A stretch of 64,000 bases of DNA from positions 49,532 to 113,531 of the forward strand of contig PLRU01000090.1 of assembly GCA_003164045.1 (NCBI GenBank). Reading direction: 5' to 3'. The notes under the pieces were generated by a model. It did no database searches. It saw only the letters and a program-made list of their open reading frames with translations, and was not told the DNA's origin. Positions 29,997 to 39,133 of the stretch are shown here, piece after piece (within the stretch, counting starts at the first letter, position 1; each line of letters begins with the position of its first letter). Source of the DNA: Candidatus Lustribacter telmatis (lineage in GTDB: Bacteria > Vulcanimicrobiota > Vulcanimicrobiia > Vulcanimicrobiales > Vulcanimicrobiaceae). Position numbers and translations under genes: made by a program.

Positions 29997-31070
29997 TTGT
30001 CGGAAGCCGCAGGAAACTTCCTTTCTTGGCGTCCTCGCGCAGCACCGCGCGGCAAGGCGGCGGCGCGTGTCGACCGAACGGAGCCCAGCGTGAGGGAAGA
30101 ACGGTCCGAGCCGAAGGTCGTCCTCCTTGTCCGGCTGCTGAGCGCCATCGACGACGGCCGGTATTCGTTCGAGGAGCTCAAGGACCGCATCGCCGACGAC
30201 AAGCCGCCGAGTACGCGCAGCCTGCGGCGCTACCTTGCCGTGCTCTCGGAAGCGGGCTTCCCGTGGTACTTCGACCGGAATTCATCGACGTACAAGTTCG
30301 CCGAGGGCTACAGCCTGCGCCGCCTCAACCTCAGTCAGCGCGAGTTGCTGGGCCTCGTCACTCTCAAGCGCCTGGGTTCATCGCTCGGCGGGACACTCTC
30401 GGCCTACATCGATGAGACGACCGCCAAGCTGCTGCAGTCGAGCGATCAGCGCTCGGCCACGGCCATGCAGTCCTCGTCGCTTGCCATTCGCCTGGAGTCG
30501 GTCGCGCTCGAGCCGCACGCCGAGCGCAATTTCGAGACATTGCAGACCGCGGAGCGCGACCACCGGGTCGTGCAGTTCGACTACATCGATAAGCGCGGTG
30601 CAAAAACGCAGCGCCGCGTCGACCCCTATGGCTTCATCGTATCGAACGGGCGTATCTATCTCGTCGCCTACGATCACAACCGTTCCGAGATGCGGGTCTT
30701 TGCGATCGACAACATCGACGCGATCGCGGTGCAGCCGCAAACGTTCGAACGGCCGGCCGACTTCAATCTCGAAGCGTACGGCGCCCATTCGGTCAGCGGC
30801 GTTTGGCAGAGTACCGACCTTACCGACGTGACGGTGCGCTTTTCTCCGGTCATCGCCAAAGCCGCGGCCGCCGCAAGCGTTGCGCGCGACCGGCGCATCG
30901 AGCGCCGCGACGACGGTTCGGTCGAGATTACGTATCGCGTTGCGGACCCGCTCGAAATCGTGCGCTGGTCGCTCAGTTGGGGTACCGAGGGTGAAGTGAT
31001 CGCACCGCCGAGCGCGCGCGAACACGCCCGCACGATCGCGCAGACGCTCGCAAAAACGTACGACGCGTAA
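29997..31070 (+). CDS. WYL-domain transcriptional regulator
   Basis: N-terminal HTH region PSTRSLRRYLAVLSEAGFPWYFDRNSSTYKFAEGY; WYL-type HRVVQFDYIDKRGAKTQRRVDPYGFIVSNGRIYLVAYDHNRSEMRVFAIDNI; true start may be GTG ~30090. Confidence 0.85.
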   Translation: MSEAAGNFLSWRPRAAPRGKAAARVDRTEPSVREERSEPKVVLLVRLLSAIDDGRYSFEELKDRIADDKPPSTRSLRRYLAVLSEAGFPWYFDRNSSTYKFAEGYSLRRLNLSQRELLGLVTLKRLGSSLGGTLSAYIDETTAKLLQSSDQRSATAMQSSSLAIRLESVALEPHAERNFETLQTAERDHRVVQFDYIDKRGAKTQRRVDPYGFIVSNGRIYLVAYDHNRSEMRVFAIDNIDAIAVQPQTFERPADFNLEAYGAHSVSGVWQSTDLTDVTVRFSPVIAKAAAAASVARDRRIERRDDGSVEITYRVADPLEIVRWSLSWGTEGEVIAPPSAREHARTIAQTLAKTYDA

Positions 31071-31316
31071 AAAGCGACGACGCCGCGGGACGTGGGCCCC
31101 GCGGCATCGATCAACACGAGAACTCGATCTGCGCACGTCCTCGCCGATCAGCTCAGCCAAGACGACGTCGTACTTCGGTAATGAGCCGGAGAGCCACGAA
31201 CGGACGAGCCGTGCGTCGTAACCGAGTCACTGCGAGCTTCTCGTCACTCGCCCGCCGGCGAACCGGCGTGAAAGGAGCATACGTCGGTCGCCCCGGCGAC
31301 GCAAGATGGCGCTTGC

Positions 31317-31385
31317 GGTTATCCACAAGAAAGTTGCGTTTTCCACCGCGCTCGCCCGGGCATCCATCTTTTCCACCGCGAAGTT
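31317..31385 (+). repeat. DnaA-box-like element A
   Basis: GGTTATCCACAAGAAAGTTGCGTTTTCCACCGCGCTCGCCCGGGCATCCATCTTTTCCACCGCGAAG; contains perfect TTATCCACA and two TTTTCCACC. Confidence 0.5.
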
Positions 31386-31391
31386 CCGGCC

Positions 31392-32216
31392 ATGTTCGTA
31401 ATCGTTCGCATCTTGCTCAGCGTTTTGCTGGCATGTATGGCGATTGCGCCGGCACAAGGCGCGTCGCCGATCGTGGGTGTCGTTCTCTTGCACGGCACGG
31501 CCGGCGTGCCGCTCGGATCGGCCGGAAAGAACGGCCGCACGATCGGCGGGGGCCTCGTCGGCGCGCTGCGCAAAGCCGGCTTTCGGGTTGAGACACCGGA
31601 GATGTGCTGGTCCGATCGCCGCATATACGACCGCCCGCTCGCCGATTGTTTTGCCGACATCGACAGTGCGATTGCGCGTTTGCGTGCGCAGGGTGCCACG
31701 GAAATCGTCGTCGGCGGATTGAGCATGGGCGGAAATGGTGCTATCGCTTACGCCGCAACGCATACCGGCTTACTCGGCGTGATCGCCTGCGCGCCGGCGC
31801 ACGATCCGGTCGGCTACGTTCACAACGCCGCGATCGCGGCCGCGCTGGCCGATGCGAAGGCGGCGCTCGCCGCGGGCACTGCCGATCGCGTGCAGACGTT
31901 TCCAGACTTCGACGGCAGTAAGCGGCAGCCCGAGTTCTCCGTCCGTGCGACGCCCCGTGCGTACGTAAGTTTTTTCGACCCCGACGGACCGTCGAATATC
32001 AACGCCAACGCCGCTCGTCTCACCGTGCCGATCATTTGGGTGGCCGGCACGCTCGATCCATCGCAGCGGAGCAGCGCTGAGGAGTTCGAACGCATCCCCG
32101 CCAATCCGCAGAGCAAATACGTCAGCGTCGACTCGACGCACCTCGACACGCCGGATGTGGGAGCTTCTGTGATCGTACAATGGATGCAAGCGCTCGTCGC
32201 TGGAGCGCCGTCATGA
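31392..32216 (+). CDS. Secreted alpha/beta hydrolase
   Basis: Signal peptide; VVLLHGTAG, VVGGLSMGGNGA nucleophile elbow, WVAGTLDPSQ. Confidence 0.75.
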   Translation: MFVIVRILLSVLLACMAIAPAQGASPIVGVVLLHGTAGVPLGSAGKNGRTIGGGLVGALRKAGFRVETPEMCWSDRRIYDRPLADCFADIDSAIARLRAQGATEIVVGGLSMGGNGAIAYAATHTGLLGVIACAPAHDPVGYVHNAAIAAALADAKAALAAGTADRVQTFPDFDGSKRQPEFSVRATPRAYVSFFDPDGPSNINANAARLTVPIIWVAGTLDPSQRSSAEEFERIPANPQSKYVSVDSTHLDTPDVGASVIVQWMQALVAGAPS

Positions 32217-32710
32217 AGCGCGTGCTGGTGCCGCTGGCGGCAGCGGCCGTGTGGCTGGCGACGCTCGGAGCGATTCCCACGGGTCAGCCCGTCGCCGGCA
32301 TCCACTGCGATCAGATGGAGGGCAACGTCCTCCATATCCACCAGCATCTGGCGATCTTCGATCACGGCAAACCGGTCGGGGTACCGGAAGACGTCGGCCG
32401 GCCGCTGCTGGGCGGCTGCTTTTATTGGCTGCATACGCACACGCCGGACGGCATCATTCACGTCGAGTCGCCGACGTTTCGCACGTATACGCTCGGGCAG
32501 TTCTTTGCCGTTTGGGGCCAGCCGCTTTCGCGTACGAACGTTGCCGGCGCCAAGCCGCGTCCGGGCGAACGCACGACGGTGTGGGTCGACGGAAGCGTTT
32601 ATTCCGGAGATCCGCAGAAGATCGAACTGACGCAGCATCTCGACGTGACGATCGACGTCGGTCCGCCGGCGAAAAAGCCCGCGCCGTTCGCGGCTTGGAA
32701 CGGCCAATAG
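32213..32710 (+). CDS. Secreted His/Cys-containing protein of unknown function
   Basis: MKRVLVPLAAAAVWLATLGAIPTGQPVAGIHCDQMEGNVLHIHQHLAIFDHGK...GGCFYWLHTHTPDGIIHVESP; ATGA coupled to hydrolase. Confidence 0.7.
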   Translation: MKRVLVPLAAAAVWLATLGAIPTGQPVAGIHCDQMEGNVLHIHQHLAIFDHGKPVGVPEDVGRPLLGGCFYWLHTHTPDGIIHVESPTFRTYTLGQFFAVWGQPLSRTNVAGAKPRPGERTTVWVDGSVYSGDPQKIELTQHLDVTIDVGPPAKKPAPFAAWNGQ

Positions 32711-32725
32711 CGGCGTAGTAATGTC

Positions 32726-32760
32726 AGAAAGCCCCGTGGCGCGAACCACGGGGCTTTCTT
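32726..32760 (+). terminator. Strong intrinsic terminator
   Basis: AGAAAGCCCCGTGG-CGCGAA-CCACGGGGCTTTCTT perfect stem. Confidence 0.85.
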
Positions 32761-32873
32761 CATGCGAGTTTCTGGTGTTGCGCACGCCCGCGCCGATTGC
32801 TCAGCCCAGTGCGGCGTCGAAGGCCATTAGCTTTCGGGGGGTGCCGATTGCTCGGCGCCGGTCCTTACTCGCC

Positions 32874-32911
32874 GCGACTGTCTCGCCAGTCGCACGACAA
32901 TCGCTTGTCGT
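32874..32911. repeat. Two directly abutting perfect hairpins
   Basis: GCGACTG-TCTCGC-CAGTCGC immediately followed by ACGACAA-TCGC-TTGTCGT. Confidence 0.6.
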
Positions 32912-32968
32912 GATTCAATGATGTCATACGCGAAATTCGTTTGCAATAGGCCGCGTGCGCTATGGCCG

Positions 32969-33035
32969 GGTTATCCACAAGAACTTTTCGTTATGCACCG
33001 CGATTCACCGATATTCACCGTTTCCACAGCGATTT
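32969..33035 (+). repeat. DnaA-box-like element B
   Basis: GGTTATCCACAAGAACTTTTCGTTATGCACCGCGATTCACCGATATTCACCGTTTCCACAGCGATTT; about 28-29 of first 34 nt identical to element A. Confidence 0.5.
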
Positions 33036-34044
33036 AGGTGAGTTTGCCGGTGGCTTTCTCGAGCAAATCCCATGCGGCCGAGCCGAATTCCGTCTTCCAG
33101 CGGTTGTAGAACGGCTTTAGCTGAGCGCGCATCGACTCGGTGTCGGCCGTGTTGAACGTCATGCCCTCGCGGCGCAGCTTGTCGGCGATCGCGTTGCTCT
33201 GCTGTTCGGTATCGCGGCGTTCGAGGATCGCGGCCGTCTCGGCGTGTTTGAGGACGATCGACTGCATCGAGCTGGGAAGCGCGTTCCACGCGTCCATGTT
33301 GCCGAGGAACCAGAAGACGGTCGCCGTGTGATTGGTGACGCTCAGGTATTTCTGCACTTCGTGGAAGTTCGAGATGTCGATCGTGCTGTACGGCGTCTCT
33401 TGTCCATCGACGACCTTCGTTTGCAGCGCGAGATAGAGTTCGGGAAACACGATCGGCGTCGGCGATGCGCCGAGCGTCTTGAAGAGATCGACGGAGATCG
33501 GGGCGGGAGGCGTGCGGATCTTGAAGCTACTGAAGTCCGCGGCGTTGCGAATCGGATGCGACGAAGACGTCACCTGGCGCATGCCGAAATTGAACACGCG
33601 CGGAAACGCGAAGATGCCCTTGTCCAAGACGAGTTTGCGCAGGTATGTGCCGAGCGGTCCGTCGTAGGCGCTCTCCGCTTGCGCCGAGTTCTTGAACGCG
33701 AAGCCCACGCCGTCCAGAGACACGCCGGGAACGACCGACGAGAGCGAAACGCCTTGCATGATCATGAACTGGATCGCACCCGATCGCAATTGCGACATCT
33801 GCGCGAGTTCGCTCCCGAGTTGATTGTTCGGAAAAATCTTGACGTCGATCGCACCGTTGGTCTCGCGCTTCACAGCGTCCCACATCTGTGCCGAGCGCAC
33901 GTGCACCGGGAAGTTGGTCGGCGTGGCGCCGGCCATCTTGTATTCGAACTGCGCCGCCTTGGCCGGGGCGCGTACGATCGCGATTGACGCGAATGCCGAC
34001 GCGGTGCCGGTGACGAAGCGCGAGCGCGAAACACGAAGTGCCAT
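33034..34044 (-). CDS. TRAP transporter substrate-binding protein (DctP family)
   Basis: FEYKMAGATPTNFPVHVRSAQMWDAVKRETNGAIDVKIFPNNQLGSELAQMSQLRSGAIQFM. Confidence 0.9.
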   Translation of the reverse strand: MALRVSRSRFVTGTASAFASIAIVRAPAKAAQFEYKMAGATPTNFPVHVRSAQMWDAVKRETNGAIDVKIFPNNQLGSELAQMSQLRSGAIQFMIMQGVSLSSVVPGVSLDGVGFAFKNSAQAESAYDGPLGTYLRKLVLDKGIFAFPRVFNFGMRQVTSSSHPIRNAADFSSFKIRTPPAPISVDLFKTLGASPTPIVFPELYLALQTKVVDGQETPYSTIDISNFHEVQKYLSVTNHTATVFWFLGNMDAWNALPSSMQSIVLKHAETAAILERRDTEQQSNAIADKLRREGMTFNTADTESMRAQLKPFYNRWKTEFGSAAWDLLEKATGKLT

Positions 34045-34100
34045 GGACGGTCCTCTCGGGCGTAAGGAAAAGTTACTTCTGAGGTAAACAATTCCGGAAC

Positions 34101-35963
34101 GTGAAATCCTTCCCTGAGGGCGAAGTGCCGTTCGCCGGGCGGTATGCCTGGACAGCCGCCGTGGACCGGTGGATCGGTTATCTCACCGAGCCGTTGGCGG
34201 CGGTGCTGTTGGTCGTGGAAGTCGCGATCCTTGCCGCCGGCGTATTTTCTCGCTACGTCATGCACAACGCGCTCGTCTGGACCGACGAGGTCGCGACGAT
34301 CTTGCTCCTGTGGCTGGCGATGCTTGGAGCGGTATCGGCCTACCGGCGCCGCGAGCATATCCGGCTGACCGCGATCGTGCGGCGCGTGCGTCCGGATACG
34401 GCCTCACTGATGGAGGTCATATCTGCGGTCGTCGTCGCGATCTTCGCGCTCGAACTCTTTCCGGCGAGCCGCGTCTTTTTGATCCAAGAGCAGACCGACA
34501 TGACGCCCGTGCTGGGCATTCCACATTCGGATATCGTTGCGTCGATCGTGTTCGCGCTCATCGCGTTTCTGGTCATCTCGGTGCTGCGTTTGGTCGAGGC
34601 GCCGCCGAAGCAGGTCGCGATCGTGATAGCCGTTGCTGCGGTCGTATGTATCGCGGCATATTTCGGGCGCCCGCTGCTCGTGCCGCTCGGCAACTTCAAC
34701 CTGCTCGTGTTCTTCGTGCTGCTCGTCGGGGCGTGCGTGGCGATCGGCATTCCGATTGCCTTTGCGTTCGGTTTCGGCACGCTGAGTTATCTCGGGCTCA
34801 CGACGACCGTGCCGCTCAGCACCGTGGTCTCCCGGATGGACGAGGGCATTTCGAGTTTGATCTTGCTGGCGATTCCGCTGTTCATCGTGCTCGGGCTCTT
34901 GATGGGCAATGCCGGCATTGCGAAGCGGCTCGTGAACGCAATGGCGAGCGTTGTCGGCCACTTGCGCGGCGGCCTGGGCTACGTGCTGGTGTTCGCGATG
35001 TATCTCGTCTCCGGAATTTCCGGTGCCAAAGCGGCCGATATGGCGGCCGTGGCGCCGGTGCTCTTTCCGGAAATGGAACGCCGCGGCACCCCGCGGCCGG
35101 AACTCGTCGCGCTGCTCGCATCGTCCGCCGCGATGGCGGAAACGATCCCGCCGAGTCTCGTGCTGATCATCATCGGCTCGACGGCCGGCATTTCGATTGC
35201 CGCTCTGTTTGCCGCCGGGCTCGTTCCGGCGGCGCTGGCCGCGCTCTTTTTGCTCGTCGTCGTTTGGTTCCGGTCGCGCGACGATCGCACCGAACTCGCA
35301 CCGCGTCCGGCGCTACGCGACATCGCGTGGGCGTTCTTCGTCGCGATCCCCGGCTTCGTGCTGCCGTTCGTCATTCGTGCCGCAATTCTTGGCGGCGTGG
35401 CGACCGCGACGGAAGTGAGCACGATCGGCATCGTGTATACGATCCTCGTCGGCGTCTTCGTCTATCGCGAGTTCGATTGGCGGCAGATGTATCCGGTGTT
35501 GCGCGAGACGGCCAGCCTAACCGGCGCCATCATGCTCATCATTGCAACCGCAACGGCTATGGCTTGGGCCCTAACGCAATCCGGCTTCGCCGATCAACTC
35601 GCCACGGCGCTGAGCAACGCCCCCGGCGGCAAAGCCGGCTTCATGGCGCTATCGGTGATTCTGTTCCTCGTACTCGGCTCGATTCTCGAGGGCATCCCGG
35701 CCATCGTCCTCTTCGGCCCGCTACTCTTCCCGATCGCAAAAGCCGCCGGTATTGCGGAAGTCCACTTCGCGATCGTGGCCGTTCTCGCCATGGGCGTCGG
35801 CCTCTTCGCTCCGCCGTTCGGCGCCGGCTACTACGCCGCGTGCGCCATAGGAAAGTGCGATTCGGATCTAGCAGCGCCCCGCATCGTGCCCTATCTGCTT
35901 GCAATCGTACTCGCGCTCATCTGCGTAGCCGCAATCCCGCAACTCTCACTCGGCTTCCGATAG
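34101..35963 (+). CDS. Fused TRAP transporter small (DctQ) and large (DctM) permease
   Basis: DctQ-like FSRYVMHNALVWTDEVATILLLWLAMLGAVSAYRRREHIRL followed by DctM-like IGIPIAFAFGFGTLSYL...IPLFIVLGLLMGNAGIAKRLVNAM...SGAKAADMAAVAPVLFPEM. Confidence 0.92.
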   Translation: MKSFPEGEVPFAGRYAWTAAVDRWIGYLTEPLAAVLLVVEVAILAAGVFSRYVMHNALVWTDEVATILLLWLAMLGAVSAYRRREHIRLTAIVRRVRPDTASLMEVISAVVVAIFALELFPASRVFLIQEQTDMTPVLGIPHSDIVASIVFALIAFLVISVLRLVEAPPKQVAIVIAVAAVVCIAAYFGRPLLVPLGNFNLLVFFVLLVGACVAIGIPIAFAFGFGTLSYLGLTTTVPLSTVVSRMDEGISSLILLAIPLFIVLGLLMGNAGIAKRLVNAMASVVGHLRGGLGYVLVFAMYLVSGISGAKAADMAAVAPVLFPEMERRGTPRPELVALLASSAAMAETIPPSLVLIIIGSTAGISIAALFAAGLVPAALAALFLLVVVWFRSRDDRTELAPRPALRDIAWAFFVAIPGFVLPFVIRAAILGGVATATEVSTIGIVYTILVGVFVYREFDWRQMYPVLRETASLTGAIMLIIATATAMAWALTQSGFADQLATALSNAPGGKAGFMALSVILFLVLGSILEGIPAIVLFGPLLFPIAKAAGIAEVHFAIVAVLAMGVGLFAPPFGAGYYAACAIGKCDSDLAAPRIVPYLLAIVLALICVAAIPQLSLGFR

Positions 35964-35978
35964 CCCTTCGCCCAGAGG

Positions 35979-36683
35979 TTAGGTGCCGAGGTAGGCGGCG
36001 GTTACTTCGCGGTTGTCGAGGAGTTCGGCGCCGGTGCCGGTGAGGACGATGCGGCCGCGTTCCATGACGTAGGCGCGGTCGGCGATGGCGAGGGCGCGGC
36101 GAGCGTTTTGCTCGACGAGTAAAATCGATGTTCCGTTGGCGCGTTCGCTTGCGATGATGTGGAAGATCTCATCGACGAGTTTTGGTGCTAGTCCCATCGA
36201 GGGTTCATCGAGCAGTAATGCGGTCGGGCCGGCAGCGAGGGCGCGGGCGATGGCGAGCATTTGCTGTTCGCCGCCGGAGAGAGAGCCGGCCGGTACGTTG
36301 CGGCGCGTTCGCAAGATGGGGAAGCGGTCGAGCAATCCGTCGATCGATGCGAAGCCTGCCGCGCCGCGCACGGCCGCGGCCACCTGCAAGTTTTCCTCGA
36401 CGCTCATTTGCGCGAGCATGCGCCGGCCTTCGGGAACGTGCAGCAATCCACGATGCACCAGCGCGTGCGGCGGGAGTTTGGTCACGTCGGCGCCGTTGAA
36501 GTACACGGTGCCGGCGCGTTTGGCGATGATCGCGGATATAGCCAGCAGCAGCGTCGTCTTGCCGGCGCCGTTGGCGCCGACGATCGCGCAAAGCGTACCG
36601 GCTTCGAGCGCGACGTCGACGTCGTGCAGGATGTCGATCTTGCCGTAGCCGGCGCGCAAGCCGCAGACCTCGAGCAGCGCCAT
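35979..36683 (-). CDS. livF: Branched-chain amino acid-type ABC transporter ATP-binding protein (LivF), second operon
   Basis: VGANGAGKTTLLLAISAI; LSGGEQQMLAIARAL. Confidence 0.9.
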   Translation of the reverse strand: MALLEVCGLRAGYGKIDILHDVDVALEAGTLCAIVGANGAGKTTLLLAISAIIAKRAGTVYFNGADVTKLPPHALVHRGLLHVPEGRRMLAQMSVEENLQVAAAVRGAAGFASIDGLLDRFPILRTRRNVPAGSLSGGEQQMLAIARALAAGPTALLLDEPSMGLAPKLVDEIFHIIASERANGTSILLVEQNARRALAIADRAYVMERGRIVLTGTGAELLDNREVTAAYLGT

Positions 36684-37408
36684 TAGGCGATCTCCTCGAT
36701 CGTGCCGAGATAGGCTTCGATCACGGCGGGATTGCGCGCGATCTCGGCGGGCGTACCGCGCGCCAGCACCTCGCCGAAGTTCAGGACGACGACGTTATCA
36801 CAAGCCGCGCGTACGAGCGTCATGTCGTGCTCGATGAGCAGAATGCCGATGCCGTCGCGCGCCAACGTCCGAATCGTCTCGACCAGGCGCGCGGTTTCGG
36901 TGGGGTTCATTCCCGCGGCCGGTTCGTCGAGCATCAGAATGGATGGGTGTGCGGCAAGTGCGCGCGCGATTTCCAGTCGCCGTTGGTCGCCGTATGGAAG
37001 CGCCGAGGCCAGCGCGTCGAGAGCAAGATGGGGAACGCCGGCACGTTCGAGGAGCGCACGCGCGGCGTCGTCGCTGAGCGTGCCGGGTTGGGCGTAAGCT
37101 CCGGCGGCGAGGTTCGTGCGCACGTCGAGCGCACCGAACAGGCGGATGTTCTGATACGTCCGCGCGATGCCGGCGCGTGCAATGCGGTGCGCCGGGAGGC
37201 CGTTCAGACGGAGCGCGCCCAGGGAGATCGTTCCCGTTGCGAGCGGCGCGATTCCGGTCGTAGCGTTGATGAGCGTCGTTTTACCGGCGCCGTTCGGGCC
37301 GATGAGGCCGAGTGTCTGGCCGGGCTCGACCGTGAGCGAAACGTCGCAGAGCGCGATGACGCCGCCGTAGCGCACACCGACGCCGTCGAGGATAAGCGGG
37401 TCAGGCAT
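36683..37408 (-). CDS. livG: Branched-chain amino acid-type ABC transporter ATP-binding protein (LivG), second operon
   Basis: IGPNGAGKTTLINATTGI; YGDQRRLEIARALAAHPSILMLDEPAAGMNPTE. Confidence 0.9.
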   Translation of the reverse strand: MPDPLILDGVGVRYGGVIALCDVSLTVEPGQTLGLIGPNGAGKTTLINATTGIAPLATGTISLGALRLNGLPAHRIARAGIARTYQNIRLFGALDVRTNLAAGAYAQPGTLSDDAARALLERAGVPHLALDALASALPYGDQRRLEIARALAAHPSILMLDEPAAGMNPTETARLVETIRTLARDGIGILLIEHDMTLVRAACDNVVVLNFGEVLARGTPAEIARNPAVIEAYLGTIEEIA

Positions 37409-38255
37409 CGCGCGTCACGGGCGGGCGGCGGGAGCGCCACAGTGCCGAGAGGCCACTCGGGGCGAAGAGAATCACCACGAGCAAAATGATCCCGTTGGTG
37501 ACCTCGCGGAAATCCGCCAGCGCGCGGATCGCTTCGGGCAAGATCGAGAGGAATACCGCACCCGCAACGGCGCCGATCGGGCTCGTTACGCCCCCGATCA
37601 CACACCACACGAGGATTGCTTCCATACGAGGAAAACCGAAGTCGCCCGGCGCGATGAAGTAGAACGCGTGCGCGTAGAGCGCGCCGGCTAGGCCGGCAAT
37701 TGCGCCGCCGAGCGCGAGCGAAGCGAAGCGCACCATGCCCACGTCGACGCCCACGCCGCGGGCCGCCGCTTCATCTTCGCGCGTTAGGGCGACGGCGAGC
37801 GCGAACTTCGTGCGCGAGAGCAAGTACAGCGCAACCGCGACAAGCGCCAGTGCTCCGTAGATGATCGGGGTCGTCACGTCGTTGGGAATCCCGCTCAGCC
37901 CCTCGGCACCCCCGGTAATGCTCAAGTTGTTCACGACGACGCGCACGATCTCGCCGAAACCGACCGTCGCGATCGCAAGAAAGATGCCGCGCAGTTTGCG
38001 CACGGGATAGGCGAGCAGCGCGGCGACCAGCGTCGAGCATAAGACGGCCAGCAGAATGCTCGCCGCAAGCGGCCAGTGGTACTGCATGCTCGCAATTGCC
38101 GACACGTAGGCTGCGATGCCGGCGAAGGCGGCTTGCGCGAGCGCGAGTTGTCCCGCTTGCAGCGAAACCGATAACGAGAGCGCCAAGAGCGCGTTGATGC
38201 CGATCTGGTCGATCAGCCGCGAGTGGTGCCCGTAGAAGTCGACGAGGACGTTCAT
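37401..38255 (-). CDS. livM: Branched-chain amino acid-type ABC transporter permease (LivM), second operon
   Basis: MNVLVDFYGHHSRLIDQIGINALLALSLSVSLQAGQLALAQAAFAGIAAYVSA. Confidence 0.88.
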   Translation of the reverse strand: MNVLVDFYGHHSRLIDQIGINALLALSLSVSLQAGQLALAQAAFAGIAAYVSAIASMQYHWPLAASILLAVLCSTLVAALLAYPVRKLRGIFLAIATVGFGEIVRVVVNNLSITGGAEGLSGIPNDVTTPIIYGALALVAVALYLLSRTKFALAVALTREDEAAARGVGVDVGMVRFASLALGGAIAGLAGALYAHAFYFIAPGDFGFPRMEAILVWCVIGGVTSPIGAVAGAVFLSILPEAIRALADFREVTNGIILLVVILFAPSGLSALWRSRRPPVTRDA

Positions 38256-39130
38256 GCGTTGCGCAGCGCGCGCGCGCCGAAGATCCCCGCCGGACGCGCG
38301 ACCAAGATTAGAAACATCACGCCGAACGTCAAGGCATCGCGCCACGCCGAGAGTCCGTATGCGACTGCGAGCGTCTCGACCGCCCCGATCACGAACCCGC
38401 CGACGACGGCACCGGTGATGCTGCCCATGCCGCCGAGGATGATCACCGCGAGGCCCTTGAGCTCGATCGAGCCGGCCATGTCGACGCTTACGGCATTGTA
38501 TTCGAGACCGGTAAGGATGCCGGCAGCGCCGCCGAGGGCCGAGGCGATGAAGAAGGTCGCGGCGATCGTGCGTTCGATGTTCACGCCGAGCAAGGCCGCG
38601 GCGATGCGGTCTTGCGACACCGCGCGAATGTTTCGCCCGAGCGTTGTCGAGCGCAGCACGTAGCTCAGGATCAGCATCAGCGCGATCGCCGTGGCGAAGA
38701 TGATCGCCTCGACGCTGGTAAACGTTACCGGTCCGAGGTGGATCGGCGTCGCGTCGGTTCCGCCTTCGACAAAATGCCGTTCGTTGATGCCGTAGATGCC
38801 GCGCGCAATCGCGCCGATGATGATCGCCGCGCCGATCGAGGAGATCAGCGGCACGAGCGTTCCGGCGTTCCGGCGCCGCAGCGGCGCGAAGGCAACCTTA
38901 TCGAGCAGTATCCCGACGACGCCCGCCAAGATGACCGCGCCGACAAACGCCACCGGCAGCGGCAGACCGTCGGCGACGAGCGAGTATGCGGTGAACGCCG
39001 CGATCATATAGATCGCCGCGTGCGCGAGATTGAGGATATCGAGCACGCCGAAGACCAGCGTGTACCCGACCGCAAACAGCGCGTAAACGGCGCCTAAGAA
39101 AAGCCCGTTTACGAGCTGTTGCGCGATCAA
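38252..39130 (-). CDS. livH: Branched-chain amino acid-type ABC transporter permease (LivH), second operon
   Basis: QLVNGLFLGAVYALFAVGYTLVFGVLDILNLAHAAIYMI. Confidence 0.9.
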   Translation of the reverse strand: MIAQQLVNGLFLGAVYALFAVGYTLVFGVLDILNLAHAAIYMIAAFTAYSLVADGLPLPVAFVGAVILAGVVGILLDKVAFAPLRRRNAGTLVPLISSIGAAIIIGAIARGIYGINERHFVEGGTDATPIHLGPVTFTSVEAIIFATAIALMLILSYVLRSTTLGRNIRAVSQDRIAAALLGVNIERTIAATFFIASALGGAAGILTGLEYNAVSVDMAGSIELKGLAVIILGGMGSITGAVVGGFVIGAVETLAVAYGLSAWRDALTFGVMFLILVARPAGIFGARALRNA

Positions 39131-39133
39131 GAG

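Noticed and set aside
31082-31105. GCCGCGGG...CCCGCGGC hairpin after the WYL gene as an intrinsic terminator
   Set aside because: Stem is real but lacks a T-tract; too weak to list as a terminator.
31317-33035. Interpretation of the DnaA-box elements as oriC
   Set aside because: No origin-associated genes (dnaA, dnaN, recF, gyrB, rpmH) nearby; kept only as a DnaA-box-like repeat observation.
34169-36043. 624-aa + strand ORF in alternative frame of the TRAP permease
   Set aside because: Arg-rich, no hydrophobic segments; the overlapping frame gives a clear DctQM.
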